Source: Pleurostoma richardsiae
Taxonomy: Eukaryota; Ascomycota; Sordariomycetes; Calosphaeriales; Pleurostomataceae
Assembly (NCBI GenBank): GCA_030052745.1
Contig: JANBVO010000009.1
Span: 372,001-436,000, forward strand
Reading direction: 5' to 3'
DNA length: 64,000 nucleotides
Positions within the stretch are counted from its first letter, which is position 1. Each line of letters begins with the position of its first letter. Both the position numbers and the translations under genes were made by a program. Positions 45,688-58,492 of this stretch are shown piece after piece. Below the pieces are notes generated by a model. That model worked only from the letters and a program-made list of their open reading frames with translations. It was not told the origin of the DNA and ran no database searches.

Positions 45688-48494
45688 ATGGATCAGGAAT
45701 CGACCAAGAAAAATGCTCGGCAGGTGCTCATTGACAAGCTCATCGAGCTTGGATCCCGAGTGTTCAAGCCTGATGCAGACCCGGATGCCAGGGCCCAGAG
45801 CGAGCGGGAATTCGATGAGCTCGTCCAGAGGTAGGCCAAGCAGCTCTCATTCTATCTTCATCTGAAGATGTTCTGAACCACTCCAAGAACAGGTACACTG
45901 GCCCTAGTGCCAGCCCTGAACTTCCTAATCCTCCCAGGCAGAGTGCCTTTACAGTTGCGAGCCAAGTTCCTGCAGATCTTAGCATCTGTTCCTCTGCGGC
46001 CAGATGGTGTGCGGTCGACCCTGGAGTTTGTCTTTTCTGTTCACCCTTCTAGCACAGTAGGCGCGTCTGAGGAGACAGCCACGCACAAACAGGGAGCAAA
46101 TATCACTCAAGAGGCTTTGAGGATGGCGACTCAGCTCCTCGCAAATCCGCCTTCTGCGGTTGTACCAGAGAACTGGTTCTCGGGCGTAGCGCCGCAGTTG
46201 CTCGCTCTCCTGGATGGCAAGGATGGCCCGGAGCTCATGAAGGTAGCGTCCTATGTTATTGGCTTCGGTATTCTAGGCCGAAAGCAGTACGGTGCTCCAG
46301 GTATGCCAAGCATCCGATCCTAGCTGGCCGGGATGCTGACCGCACGTCAGGGTCACCGGGCTGGAAGTCTTTTGCAGAGCCTATGCTGAGATGCATCAAT
46401 CCTACGATTTCACTTCGCGATGGCGGGGAATTCCCTGTAGAGGACAACTCCGACGAAGTCGTCGACCTAAGCAAAGATGTTGTTCTGGTATCTCCGGATG
46501 CTTTATCCCAAGCGCTGTTCCGTCTGCAAGCGTTGCTTATCTCTCACCCCAATCCTGGCTTGTCCAGGAGACTCATACACCCTGTCATACTACCACTTTG
46601 GACTCTGGCGTCTTGGACGCGACCCACGACTCAATGCGAGGAGCGTTACTGCATGCCGGCAAAAAATCTTTTGAAGATCTATCTCAAGATCACGAGCTCA
46701 CCGCAGAAACTGACGTCAATCATTCAAAATCTTCTCTATATTGGGGAGACGAAGCAGGATACGTCGCAGTGGGTATTCCAACAAGATTCCGACGGAAATA
46801 TCCAGGTCATCAGAATCCGGAAGTTTGGACACGAATATTCCAGTCAGTTAAATTGGGATGAGATAGATCCTAAAGCGGAGGCGTTACTTGAACTGCTTGC
46901 ATCTGTCTCCACTGCAGATGAAATATCTTCCGTCTTTCTGGATTTGTTTCCTCGATGGCTTGAAACCAGAAAGTCTCGTGAAAAACAGCACATCATACAT
47001 GCAAATGAGACTGCACCGACAGACCCGGTTGTCCAGCTCTTAGAGGCCAGGGTCTTGCAGAAAATGATGGCGAAGTTCCCTGAGCAGCTGGTAGCCCGCC
47101 CAGATTCAATATTGGATATCATAGAGCCTATTCTCCGAGGTCCCGACAACTCAGATGAAGAAGGTGACACAGCATCAGTAGCCTTGAGCTTGCTGAATCT
47201 CGTCATAACTGCTCCAAGTTTCCGGAAAGACAAGGTCAGAAGCGATATTCTGGAATCTATCGAGGCGTCCCTCCGACGACTGAGCCAGGAGAAAGCGGAT
47301 GGCGTCTCTGCAACGGCCAGGAATCTGTCTCTACTGCTCCAATACCGGGATCAGATGAACAGTGAGTCGGATGCGACTGGTGGCCCAACAGAACGACAAA
47401 TTGAGGACCGCAAGACATATAGGCTAGCAATATCCTACATAACTCAGTCTGATTCACCACCTCCTGTTCGATCTGAGGGTCTGAACCTCTTACAGGGTCT
47501 TATAGTCGCAAACAGCCCTGTCCTTGACGTTCCGGCTGTCCTTGTGCTCCTATCTTCATTGTTGGACGCGAACGAGGACTACATCAACCTGCGCGTCATC
47601 AAAGTCTTCAGCCAACTGGCAAACAAGCACCCTAGGACCGTGACGAAAGAGCTGATAGAGCGTTACGTCGATGCGAACGAGACAGCGTCAGTCGACACGC
47701 GGCTACGGTTCGGTGAGGCGTTGCTGCAGGTCATCCAGCGATTGGGAGAGACGTTTGCAGGAGAGACCGCGAAGCAGGTCAGTGAGGCACTGCTGTCGAC
47801 GGCCGGTCGACGCAGCTACCGTCCCAAGACAGAAAAGAGGCAGGCAAGGGAGGAGCGCCTACGGAAGATGAAGAATCGTGAAGCTGAGGACGCATGGGGT
47901 GGTGAGGTTCCTGACATGGGCGACGATATACCAGATGACGAGAGGGTCAAGAACGAAATCTTGTCGCGCATCGTTGGCGGGTGGGAAAGCAAGAGGGGAA
48001 GCGAAGATGTCCGCATCCGCGCTTCTGCTCTTTCAATCCTGGGCATAGGCATTGAGACCAACGTCGGCGGCATCGGATCTTCGCTGGTATCCACCGCCGT
48101 TGACCTTGCCGTAAATATACTTACAATGGAGCCCGAGATTGAGAAGGGTATTCTGAGGCGATCCGCAATTCTTGTTATTATGGCCTTCGTGCGGGCGCTC
48201 GACAAGGCGAAGCAGACAGGAAGGCGGTTGGGTTTCGGCTTAACGGAGCAGAGCCAAGCGGACATCATGCGAGTTTTAGGCTACGTCGCCGAGACGGATG
48301 ACGATGGACTCGTGAGACAACATGCCCAGGATGTCGTGGAAAGCCTAGAGAACTGGCAGCTTGGCACGTTGATCTCTGAGACAAAGACTGAGATTTCGGC
48401 ACTAACTGGGCTGGCTGGCCTGGATATCAACCCGGAGAGCTCAGCGAGGGATAGTGATCACACTGTAAGGCCTAGAATTGAGGAGATAGAGTAG
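45688..48494 (+). CDS. RTP1: HEAT-repeat protein Rtp1 (RNA polymerase II nuclear import; TANGO6 family)
   Basis: Exons 45688-45830, 45888-46300 and 46351-48494 join to 899 residues. The acceptor of intron 1 must be CTCCAAG (45887) for the frame to continue. The protein is mainly helical HEAT-type sequence: RVPLQLRAKFLQILASVPLR, NPTISLRDGGEFP, ARVLQKMMAKFPEQLV, SVALSLLNLVITAPSFRKDK. Toward the C-terminus PPPVRSEGLNLLQGLI..DEDYINLRVIKVFSQLANKHP-like sequence, TAGRRSYRPKTEKRQAREER and RIRASALSILGIGIETNVGG match the RTP1_C1/C2 regions as I recall them. Yeast Rtp1 binds RNA polymerase II subunits and nucleoporins and helps import the assembled enzyme. Size and domain order fit. Identification is from recalled family patterns, not an alignment. 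Confidence 0.8.
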
Positions 48495-48801
48495 TTCTCC
48501 AGAGAAAAGATTGATGTCGACAGGTTTGGGGCGTACACATATTTGTAGCCTTCCATGGCGTTCCGGATTGTTTGCCAGCTGCTTTTCAGGACTCGTTGTC
48601 TCCTCAGAAACCTCTATTCAAGAGAATTTGTATTATACCTAGACGCACCTAGAGCGGTGACTGTGACGGGTACCACGTGACACCGCGGATTTCCCGTCGC
48701 GAGTTCCCCGCGTCGCGCGCCAAGATCGGAACTTGCCATGTTATATCCACTCCGCCCACCAACGCCGACGGCAGTGATCGGTCCAAGCTGTCGCAGCAGA
48801 G
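48495..48801. promoter_or_regulatory. Short intergenic region, RTP1 3' end and AT-hook gene promoter
   Basis: The 307 bases hold the RTP1 3' UTR and the promoter of the next gene. TACCACGTGACACC at about 48670-48683 contains a CACGTGAC E-box-like site, 120 bases upstream of the ATG. No TATA box is clear. Confidence 0.45.
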
Positions 48802-50958
48802 ATGGCGCCACGGAATGTGGTTCTGGACTCCGATGACGAGGGAAGCGATTTCAGTCCTGTCAAGAACGACGCGCGGAAGGACCGTCCCGGGGTAGCCAAC
48901 GAGCCGCAGGGAGACGAGCCGCCGACCGTGATGGACGCGCCTGCCGACCGCGGCACAGACTCTACGAACGGATCTTTCTTCCAGGGCGTGTACGAGGACC
49001 AGCGCAACGTGGTGGCTACCGAGAGAATCCAGGACATCGCCGTCGCGATTGGAGACGGTGACGCCCTTGTTGACCGGCCCCCGGCACCTGTCAGTGGGGC
49101 GAGTCAGCAGGTTAAGACGACGAACTCATCGTCCATCACTGATCCAGGACTGAACGGCCGACGGAGGAGCAAGTCTACTGCGAGGGACTTTGCAAATCTG
49201 ACGCAAATCACAACTCCAGGGAAGAAGACTCCAGGGTCACAGCCAGACATGTGGGATGTCCCTAGTAGTCCAGTTACGGGTGCGGCTAGCGGTGCCGCTG
49301 CCGCTGCCCAAAGCGTCAAGACGTTCAGCAAGCGGAAGAGAAATCAGGGTTCAACATCATCAGTGGTAGACCTCTCGCCCAATGCTAGGTCCGTAACGCT
49401 AGAGACGGCAGTTACGACTAAAGACCAGTTCACCGTGCCAATGAGCAAGCGGAGACGGAGTTCGAGGGAGGAGACAGTGGCAGACGCGAGTGATGATGTT
49501 GACTTTCTTGTCATACCGCGAACCGCGGAGGGCAGTGCACCGACGGATACGGCAAGGAAGGGAGATCAGGGCTCGATTAGCGTCGTCTACGACACTGCAC
49601 GTACCGTACCGGACATTGCTCAGGACAGGCCTTCTGAATCATTTTACATCGCCCCACGTCGCTTGACTGACAGCCAAAAGCTCGAGTACCAGGCCGTTCT
49701 ATGCTCTTCTATGTCTGAGGGGGAGGTGCCTACTCCTTCCTTCCCAAAGGCGGAGGCCCATCAAGAAATAGGACAGAGATCGAGTGGCGATGCTACGATT
49801 GCATACCCAACACCAAGCCGATACTGTTCGTCCATTCCGTCGCTACCTGTTCCGCTACCAGAAGACGATGAAACACCCTCGTCGCTGTCTTTAACCCGAA
49901 AGAAGCGGCCAAGTTCGGCTCTAGACGAGGAGGTGAGAAAAAATAATGCGAAGCACCTCGGCGCTCAGCACTGACTTTTTTCACAGCCTGCGTCTTCTCC
50001 AGATGTCATTGCTTCCTACACACCAAAGGCAGAAAGGACGCGGAAACAGAAGTATCGGCGAGAGGAGGCAGAGCCGAATGATGATCACCAGGAGCCTGAA
50101 GAGATGGGATTCCAGACCGAACAACGCATACCGGTCCCGAAACGGAGTCGTTCCACCGCGGACTTGCCTGACACACAACCTCCAAATGATGCAGAGCGCA
50201 CATGTCCGCCTGAAAATGATGCAGTGTTTGATGATGGGCCACCAGAAGAGCAAGCGCATCTGAATGATGGCAATCCCGAGTTCATACTCATCTCATCGGC
50301 CCAAGAACCTCTTCCCGATACGCCGAAGCCGAAGAAGAGAGGCCGAAAGAAGAAACACGACACTACAAATGACGCCCCAAAACCCAGTGCAATGGCGGCG
50401 ACGGTTGGGCTCGAGTCCACGATGCCGGCAAAGAGGAAAAGGGGCAGACCGAAGAAAGCAGATGCCAGGAAGCCCAACGCTACGGCTCCTCGGGTTACCG
50501 AGCCCGCTGTTGGCACAGATAGTCCCAGCGAAGTACCTGGAGGACCGACTGACCGAGACGGTAGCTCAGCGGCCCCTCAAGAGGCTGAAACAGGCAACGT
50601 CACTCCAAAGAAACGCGGGAGAAAGAAGAAGACCCAAGATACCCGAGCAAGCATTCATCAGCCTGAAGAGGACGTTGCGCCTTCTAAGGTCCTAGGAGAA
50701 GTCGACCATAACGCCGTCAGCTTCCATGAACTATTCTCGACAGACGATGGCTCAGCGTCGAGTAAACTTGCGGAATCATCGACCAGCACAGATAGTGACA
50801 GCAAGACTATCAACAAATTCAGGAAAGATACATCGAAGGAGATAGCGAAGGATGGAACAAAGATAGGGAATTCGCCGGCGGCAGGTAAGGTCCCCCTTCG
50901 GGTTGGGCTCAGCAAGAGATCACGAATCGCGCCACTTCTCAAGTCGCTGCGCAAGTGA
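48802..50958 (+). CDS. AT-hook nuclear protein, mostly disordered
   Basis: Exons 48802-49932 and 49987-50958 (intron GTGAGA..TTTTCACAG with a CTGAC branch site) join in phase 0 to 700 residues. The start MAPRNVVLDSDDEGSD is acidic. Basic AT-hook-like motifs occur near residues 490 (PKKRGRKKKH), 525 (KRKRGRPKKAD, the best match to the RGRP core) and 584 (PKKRGRKKKTQ). Other basic, nuclear-localisation-like patches are SKRRRSSREE and FSKRKRNQG. A short ordered-looking segment, IAPRRLTDSQKLEYQAVLCS, sits before the splice site. The rest is Ser/Thr/Pro/Glu-rich. AT-hooks grip the minor groove of AT-rich DNA, so a chromatin or transcription role is likely; the particular family is not recognised. 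A further intron or alternative C-terminus cannot be excluded. Confidence 0.82.
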
Positions 50959-51635
50959 CGCTACTGCAGTCCCGGCGTAAGAAGTCGGACGCCACGTGTT
51001 GGCCTCTCCGTGCGGTCGGGGACGCTTGTTCTCGGGGATGACGACTGCCTAAGCTACTTGCGCCAGCCGGCATCACACCGTTGTGGATGCCGCTCGCGAT
51101 ATTGCTATCATGCGATGCTTGATCGCTGGCTGGCATGGCCCCTAGCTTCACTTCCAACGGCAATGCCTGGAACATCTTCATTCAGTGCATCCTGTGCTGT
51201 TGCTCAAATAGTGAATCGATAGCTAGATATTGTACATGGCTAGCGGCTATCACGGCATGACGAGCCACTGCCGCGGTCCCTTAGGCGTGCCATGTGTTGC
51301 CTGCATCCAAGCCAGGGCTTCTCTTGCATGAGCTGAATTCCAGTGCATCAATGGCGGTACATCTCTATACTTAGCGAGCTACGAAGATTGGCGCGTAGAT
51401 GGAGTAGTCGGCGTGTATCCTGCCCCACGAGGCGCCAAAAAAATTTGGCAAACCACTTTCGCGGGGCGGCCGATGTTCGGCTGGGCCGTGTCGACGAATG
51501 ATTCATAGGAACGGGCTAGGCCAAACAAACCTCAATTACCTACTCAAAGTGCCGTCTCCAGGAACCCGGTCAATTGACCCCAGGCGCTCGTATACTCTCA
51601 GTGTCTACGGCTGTTCGCTTACGCGACGAGCGACC
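50959..51635. other. Intergenic region upstream of threonine synthase
   Basis: About 680 bases, no supported gene. It includes an A-run with CCAAAAAAATTTGG (about 51436-51449), an inverted repeat near the expected promoter position. Confidence 0.5.
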
Positions 51636-53504
51636 ATGGCGACTGCAGCGAACGGGACGACCCAGACGAACGGCGGCGCGGCCAGGAGCACGCATACCGC
51701 CTCGCAGCGGTACCTCAGCACGCGGGGAGACGACTATGATGTATGATATGCTGCTTTCTTCCGCACCTCGGCATCGTCCTGGGCCATGCGGACTGCTGTT
51801 CTGACTAGAGATAGTTCTCGTTCGAAGACGTCGTTCTGAAGGGCCTTGCCAGCGACGGCGGCCTCTACATCCCGGAGGAGATCCCCGCCGCCTCGAACTG
51901 GCAGAGCTGGAAGGACCTGCCCTTCCCCGAGCTTGCCTTCAACATACTGTCGCTCTACGTATCCCCCGCCGAGATCCCGCCTGCTGACCTCAAGGGCATC
52001 ATCGACCGGAGCTATGCGACCTTCCGCCACCCCGACGTCACGCCGCTGGTACCCCTCCAGGACAACCTCTATCTGCTCGAGCTTTTTCACGGTCCCACAT
52101 TCGCGTTCAAGGACGTCGCACTGCAATTTCTTGGAAACTTGTTTGAATACTTCCTGGTGAGGAGGAACGAGGGCAAGACTGGCAGAGGTAAGAGAAAGAG
52201 ATGCCCGTGTCTAGCCTACACAGGGCCGCTACTTGGACTGGCATGCTGACGATCTCCTGGCAGATCGGCATCATCTGACCGTGGTCGGTGCGACGAGCGG
52301 TGACACCGGCTCAGCTGCCATATACGGACTTCGGGGGAAGAAAGATGTATCCGTTTTCATCTTACACCCCAAGGGGCGCGTATCGCCTATCCAGGAGGCT
52401 CAGATGACGACTGTTTTGGACAAGAACGTTTACAACCTTGCGGTGACTGGAACGTTCGACGACTGCCAGGTTGGTGTCAGCATCTCACAGCGACTCTGAG
52501 GTTGGAGTTAACTCCTGGTTTAGGATATCGTCAAGGCACTCTTCGCCGACCCTGACATTAACTCCACTCTAAAGCTTGGAGCCGTTAACTCTATCAACTG
52601 GGCCAGGATCCTCGCACAAATCGTTTACTACTTCTATTCCTATTTCTCGCTTGCTCGGACGTCACCATCATTCAAGATCGGCGATAAGGTCCGATTTGTT
52701 GTGCCGACGGGAAACTTCGGCGATATCCTCGCAGGCTACTTCGCCCAACGAATGGGCCTCCCCATCGAGAAACTTGTAGTGGCAACAAACGAGAATGACA
52801 TCCTCGACCGCTTCTGGAAGACCGGTCGCTACGAGAAGAAGCCGGCCCATGGGCCGGAGGCGAGCGGCGGGCTGCCGTCCGACGGTGTCAAGGCGCACGA
52901 AGACGGCGCCAAAGAAACGCTGAGCCCGGCGATGGACATCCTGGTCTCGAGCAACTTTGAGCGCCTGTTGTGGTTCCTCGCCTACGAGTTCGCCTCCTCG
53001 GCGGGCATGGACGACGAGTGGAACAAGAAGCAGGCTGGCCAGGAGGTCGGCGCCTGGCTGCGCGACCTCAAGGCCAAGGGGGGCTTCTCGGTTTACCAGG
53101 ACGTGCTGGACGCGGCGCGGCGCGACTTCGAGAGCGAGCGCGTCAGCGACACACAGACGGTCGAGACAATCAAGGATTTTTTCCGCGCCGACAAGAGCTA
53201 CGTGCTGGACCCGCACTCGGCCGTCGGCGTGGCGGCCGCGACGCGGTCCGTCGGCCGCGCGGGCGGCGACACGCCGCACATCTCGCTCTCGACGGCGCAC
53301 CCGGCCAAGTTCGCGGGCGCGGTGGACCTCGCGCTCAAGGACGAGCCTGGGTTCAGCTTCGAGGAGAAGGTGCTCCCTACGGAGTTCGTAGGACTGGAGA
53401 AGAAGGAGAGGAGGGTCGCGACCGTGGAGAACGACTGGAAGGCCGTCAGGGAGTACGTCAAGAAGGAGGTCGAGGAGGAGCTCAAGGGCGCTGAGGCCAG
53501 CTGA
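51636..53504 (+). CDS. THR4: Threonine synthase
   Basis: Exons 51636-51740, 51815-52187, 52264-52469 and 52524-53504 join to 554 residues. The N-terminal signature is YLSTRGDDYD/FSFEDVVLKGLASDGGLY, followed by IDRSYATFRHPDVTPLVPLQ and LFHGPTFAFKDVALQFLGNL, in which Lys134 should carry pyridoxal phosphate. Then VVGATSGDTGSAAIYGLRGK, FILHPKGRVSPIQEAQMTTV, KLGAVNSINWARILAQIVYY and FVVPTGNFGDILAGYFAQRM. The enzyme converts O-phosphohomoserine to threonine and phosphate in the cytosol, the last step of threonine synthesis. Length and motifs match the fungal family. A stretch near residues 370-395 (PAHGPEASGGLPSDGVKAHE) is an insert compared with yeast Thr4 as I recall it. The 3' half is very GC-rich and throws long shadow ORFs. 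Confidence 0.96.
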
Positions 53505-55207
53505 GATATGGGAACTTGTGCTTCTTTCGTGTTTACCATACTGGCATCTTCTCTCCGGGCCATGTCACTTAAGAGGGGGTGTCTAGAGTCATTAGATGAT
53601 TAAAAGAGGGAAAGAGACGAAAAAAGTGAGCACTTCTGCTGTTGCTTGTATCTGATCATTATCGATGGGAGGTATGGGAGAGGCCCTGATATCAGCCTGG
53701 TATCCCGTGCATAAGTAATAAAATTGCATGAGGCGACTTGGTCCCAGTTCTCCTGCAGAGCTCTGCATGTACAGTAAGTGGTAGAGCCAGACTGTATGTT
53801 GCAGAACGGTTCAGCCCGTGTCTCTGTGCGTGTATCATTGGATAGGTGTGCATGCTGATGATGCACACCGAAGCTAGAATTTATGCAAGAGTATAAAGCT
53901 CAGAGGAGGCCAAGCCGGCAGACTGCCGATTGGCAGTCAACCCGTCAGCGTACACCAATAAACTCCTGACCACCATGATAGATAAGACTAAGACATGAAT
54001 GCTGGAGGGCGGTTGGAAGTCGGGCCAAGACATCGCGTTGCGTCCATGATCCGTGGCTTTTCCTCCGGCCTCGATCTGCTGAGTCGAGGCCAGGACGGCA
54101 TCACATCGACGGCACGAAGGGTCTCCAGATGCCGAGCTGTCCGATAAGGCGTCGATCTCGTCACCTCATGGTGCTGTTGCCGGTGCCCAGCCAGCCCAGC
54201 CACCCTTTTTCGGATGCTCACCGATCATCAGTTGTCGGCCGAGAAAACAAGGTCTGACTAGCGAGCTGCTAGTGCGGGCACAACGCTGCAAGCTCTTAAG
54301 CATAGTATCGCCGGCTGATTGGCTGCATGAGCTTAACCTTGTTATTCCAAGCCCCGTGATTGGGTCACGTCCCACTTGCTGTGCAGTAAAGGTGGGGCTC
54401 GAGCTTCCTTTGCCGTCAGGTCCGCGATAAGCAGCACCACCAACCGCCAAGCGATAAGAGACGGCAGACAGCTAGGCAGAGGAGCTTCATAGCCTTTGTT
54501 CCTCTGCCCCGCCCTGCCGTTCCATTCCTTGCGGTGCTGCTGGGATCGAAGCTTACCTACCTGAGGTACTTGCCTACCTTACCTTGTGCCCCTCGTCGGA
54601 CAGCTCTCGTGGTTCTTCTCCCCCTCATTATGTCACTCCTCGGCGTGATGGCGCCTTGGTGATACCTGCTCCCCTCCTCCCCTCCTCACCACCCGTCACA
54701 TCTGACTCAGGGATCGGATCGCCCGGTCGCGCTTGCCGCTTCAATGATGTAGGTGTGCCCGCGATGCTCCTTCTGCATGCAGCCAACTGCGGCGGGAAGC
54801 TCGCCAGGTAAGGCAGGAAGGCGCCGGGCGCACGCACCTGCAGAGTGACAGCTATGGTTAGGTCCCTAGGTAAGGTAGGTAGGTCGCCAAGGTGGGAGGG
54901 CGAGGCTGCTTGGCCTCCCAGCCTGCATATCATCTGTGATGCCCCTCCTCTCCCCTCGCCAGCTCGGCTGACTTCTCTCCTCCTTCCCTCCTCTACTGCT
55001 CTCTTCTGTCGTGATCCCCTCTCCGCCGTTTTGTGTCGTGCTGCTCGCAGTGACACACTCACGGCTCGAGGCGACGACATCTGTTGTGAGAAGTCGATCC
55101 CACAAAGAGTGGTCCCCCATAATCTGAGAGCGGATTGTCTGCTGTTTCTAAGAAGCGATCGATCGAGAACAAGAGCCTCCACGCTTGTCTGTCTTGCCAA
55201 TTGCGCA
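53505..55207. other. 1.7-kb intergenic region
   Basis: No supported gene. Pyrimidine-rich stretches (CTCCCCTCCTCCCCTCCTC near 54670) and two ACCTACCT/AGGTAGGT clusters (54553-54590 and 54856-54891) lie upstream of the next gene. ORFs on either strand through 54628-55230 are low-complexity readings. Confidence 0.5.
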
Positions 55208-57014
55208 ATGGCCACGCTAGCGCTGGTCATCAGCCTCGCTGCGCTGCTCGCGAGCAGCTCTGCTCAGTCCGAGGATAGCAACGAGATCGTGTGGTCGTCC
55301 GTTGCCTATGTCCTGTACGGCGACCGACCTCCGCTCCGCAGCAGCTCTACCGGGTCCCCCGCTCTCACTCCTCTGGGCGCCGAGCAGCTCTACCAGCAGG
55401 GTTCCATGTTCCGCGCTCGGTACCTCTCCCCTACCATCAACTACACTGAGGAGGTGGCAAGTGTCACTAGCCACGCCACGATCAACGGCATTGAGACCAA
55501 CGCCATCGACAACACCCAGCTCTGGGTAGCCTCCAGCACGGACGACTATACGGTCGGCAGTGCCTATGCCTTCATGCAGGGCCTATATCCTCCGCGCAAC
55601 CAGTCGTTCTCGGACAATGCCGGTGGTACCGACGGAGCCATTCTCGCCGATGGTACGCTCACGGATTATCCCTTGAGCGGATACCAGTACCCGACTGTAC
55701 AGACCCTCTCCATCTTGGATCCCACTGCGATCTGGTAAGTGGGCAGTATGCGCTGCATCTTGATGTCGTACTCATGAGATTCTGCGTAGGATCGAGGGCA
55801 ATGTCGCCTGTAGTTCGTATCAGGAGTCGATTCTGCAATATCGAAACGACACGAACGTCCAGACTCTTTACAACAACACTCTGCAGCTATATCAGCAGAT
55901 GTGGGCGAAAATCTTCGCGGGCGTCTTCACCCTGACCATGGCCAACTTCCACTATGCGTATGATCTGTACGATTATGCGCAGTTTCAGTGGACCCACGAC
56001 GAAGCTATTCGGGATGTCATGACTGAAGGCGACCTTGCACTGCTACGGGAGTTTGCGTCTGTCCAGCAGCGCGACCTGAACGGCAACTTGTCTGCGTCCG
56101 GTCTTGTCGAAGGGGACATGATCCGCGCGGTGGCCGGCCGCACGCTTGCTGGCAAAGTTGTGACTCAATTGAAGGCAAACATGCTGTCGAGTGGGAAGGG
56201 TGAGAAGCTTAGCCTCATGTTTGGGTCTTTCGAACCATTTGTGGCGTTCTTTGCCTTGTCAGATCTGGTCAATGGCCCATCAGCCGGGGTCTTTAATACC
56301 CTGCCTTCACCCGGGGCCGCCATGATATGGGAATTGTTTTCCGTGGGCCAGAATGCTACCACCTACCCTTCCGACGAGGATCTATGGGTGCGGTTCCTCT
56401 ACAGAAACAGTACCGACTCCGATGCGAGGTTTACGGAGTATGCGATCTTTGGGAACGGCAACTCGCAGAGCTCGATGCGGTGGGTTGACTTCCAGACCCA
56501 GATGGAGAAGATCTCGGTGGATACCATCAAGGGGTGGTGCCAGACTTGTGACAGCGTCAATCTTTACTGTCCGACCCTCATCGGGAACGGGAACACCGGC
56601 TCCACGTCTGTGACTGGTAGCAGAAACAGCTATCGACTTAGCCCAGCAGTCGCCGGCGTCATCGGAGCGATTACCGCCATCGCAGTCTTGGGCCTAGCTG
56701 TCACTACTGCCGCGGTATTTGGCGGAGTCCGTATCTATCGTGCGGACCCGAAACGGCGCAACAGCACTTTGGGCGGATTCAAGGGTGCTGAGAAGATGGC
56801 CAGCGACACGGACTTAGCTGTGGCCAAAGGCGGCGCTCGCCATGAACGAACTGGGAGCTGGGAGCTGCGTGATGGCAATCAAAGGCCAGACAGCACGGCT
56901 TCAGCGGGAGCTGTCGTCAGCAAGGACTTCGTGCAGACCAGGACCAAGGACGTGGACGACGACGCGATCAGCGAGATGAATGCGACTCCCGTGAAGCCCA
57001 GAGAGGAAGTGTAG
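55208..57014 (+). CDS. Membrane-anchored histidine-phosphatase-like protein with degenerate active site
   Basis: Exons 55208-55734 and 55790-57014 (intron GTAAGT..GCGTAG) join in phase to 583 residues. It begins with a signal peptide (MATLALVISLAALLASSSAQ). The histidine acid phosphatase fold is suggested by SVAYVLYGDRPPLRSS..ALTPLGAEQLYQQGSMFRAR, by NTQLWVASSTDDYTVGSAYAFMQGLYP, and by the late segment LMFGSFEPFVAFFALSDL. The catalytic RHGxRxP is here LYGDRPP, so the Arg-His pair is lost, and the second HD motif is not apparent. One transmembrane helix follows at about 460-487 (AGVIGAITAIAVLGLAVTTA), then a cytosolic tail of about 95 residues. I infer a non-catalytic or altered cell-surface or vacuolar protein. 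Many sequons support secretion. Confidence 0.85.
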
Positions 57015-58492
57015 GATGGTAGTCATCGATCATGTGGGTTGGCTGCATTTTGTGGATTCCGATGATACCTGCATTTGGCCTGGTCCATTTACCTTTCTAG
57101 CATTCCCTTAGTATACCCCTTTTCGCTCTGCTTTTGCAACGATCTCTACAGCATGTTCCCGGCAATGGGCACGATATATGACTGGCGTTCTTCTGGCTTG
57201 CTTCTACACGACTCGCTCATGATGCTGTCGTTCCATATAGTATATATGACCCGAGGTCATATATCCGGATACTCGCTGCGGATGTGGGAGTCCCATAAGA
57301 GAACTTGGACTGGTGGTGGTTGCTTGATGGAGTATCAGATCTATACCAGGCAGATAATCGAATGACATTGTTCAGAAGACGAGCAAGGCACTTTGGCATA
57401 TGGGCCGGTACGGGCAGTTTCCAGAGATAATTTAGGAACTGCTACCGCCCTGCTGCGTCGGTGTTTTCTCCCGCATCGCCTTGTGCTTTCCAATGAACTC
57501 TGCGAAGGATCAGACTCACCTAGGGAAACAGCCTATCCCATCCTCACTGTTAGTATGCTCTTGGGTGCCTGAAACCGCAGGTCTGTCTGTAGACAGGCCG
57601 TGGGGGGAAGGGTCTGTTACCTTGCTTGCGAACATTGCGAACGCCCCAATTCTACCGCGATCGTCAGTTAGCGGCCGTCACGGATGGGTTTGGCAGGCAG
57701 CAAGCCGTTTGACGCTACGACTGAGTGCAGGGTGTCTCGGGCTCGCAACATCTACTTTTAGATCACCATACGATCTTCGAGCGATCGACAGATGTGGAGG
57801 TGCGGCAATAACTGCCGCGGAGACTCTGCAGGATCTGGTTCCTTCCTGGTCTGAAGAATTGCGGCAGTCAAAACATCAACCTGGTGCTTTTGGAAAGACG
57901 AGTCGAACGTCTTGGCGATGTGAAACAAGGGGCTGGACCCAGCTTACGTCGCCGCGTAGAGACTCTCCACTTGAACGTCTGAGGACGGCGGGCACAGCGC
58001 AGACATGATTGGCCGAGACATCTAGATGTTTCTGCCCGTTTGACATACTCTGACAGTCTTGATGGTTTGGCCTGTCTCTTGTTTATTTTTGATCCTGTGG
58101 GGAGGGAGGCAGCCCTGTCGACGGTCCACTGTGGGCGAGTCCAGGGGAACCGGAGAATGAAACACGCTCGATGGACGCTTGAAGAATGTTTGGGCTGGGG
58201 CATCACCGCCACCTTGTAACTGACAGTTTACGTGGCAGAGGTTGGTTCTGCGTCCTGGGGAAGACTACTTAATGCGCCTGGATGTCGCTGCCCTTCCTGA
58301 ACATGGAGATATCCTCACCGGCCTCGATCGCACCGCAATATTTCAACATCCCTCTCCTCTTCTCTCCTCTCTTACCTTCTTCTCTTCCTCCAACGGCCGG
58401 TCCGTTTCAATTCTCGCTGTACATAGTTCTCATCTAGCACCGGCCAACTGACGAGCCTCTTCCTCATATTCTTCCATTCCCAGACTCTCATC
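57015..58492. other. 1.5-kb intergenic region
   Basis: No supported gene. The 175-codon ORF at 57481-58008 has no recognisable motif. A CT-rich leader (CCTCTCCTCTTCTCTCCTCTC, about 58350-58385) precedes the next ATG, typical of strongly expressed fungal genes. Confidence 0.5.

Noticed and set aside
57481-58008. 175-codon plus-strand ORF
   Set aside because: No motif or homology pattern recalled; likely a chance reading.
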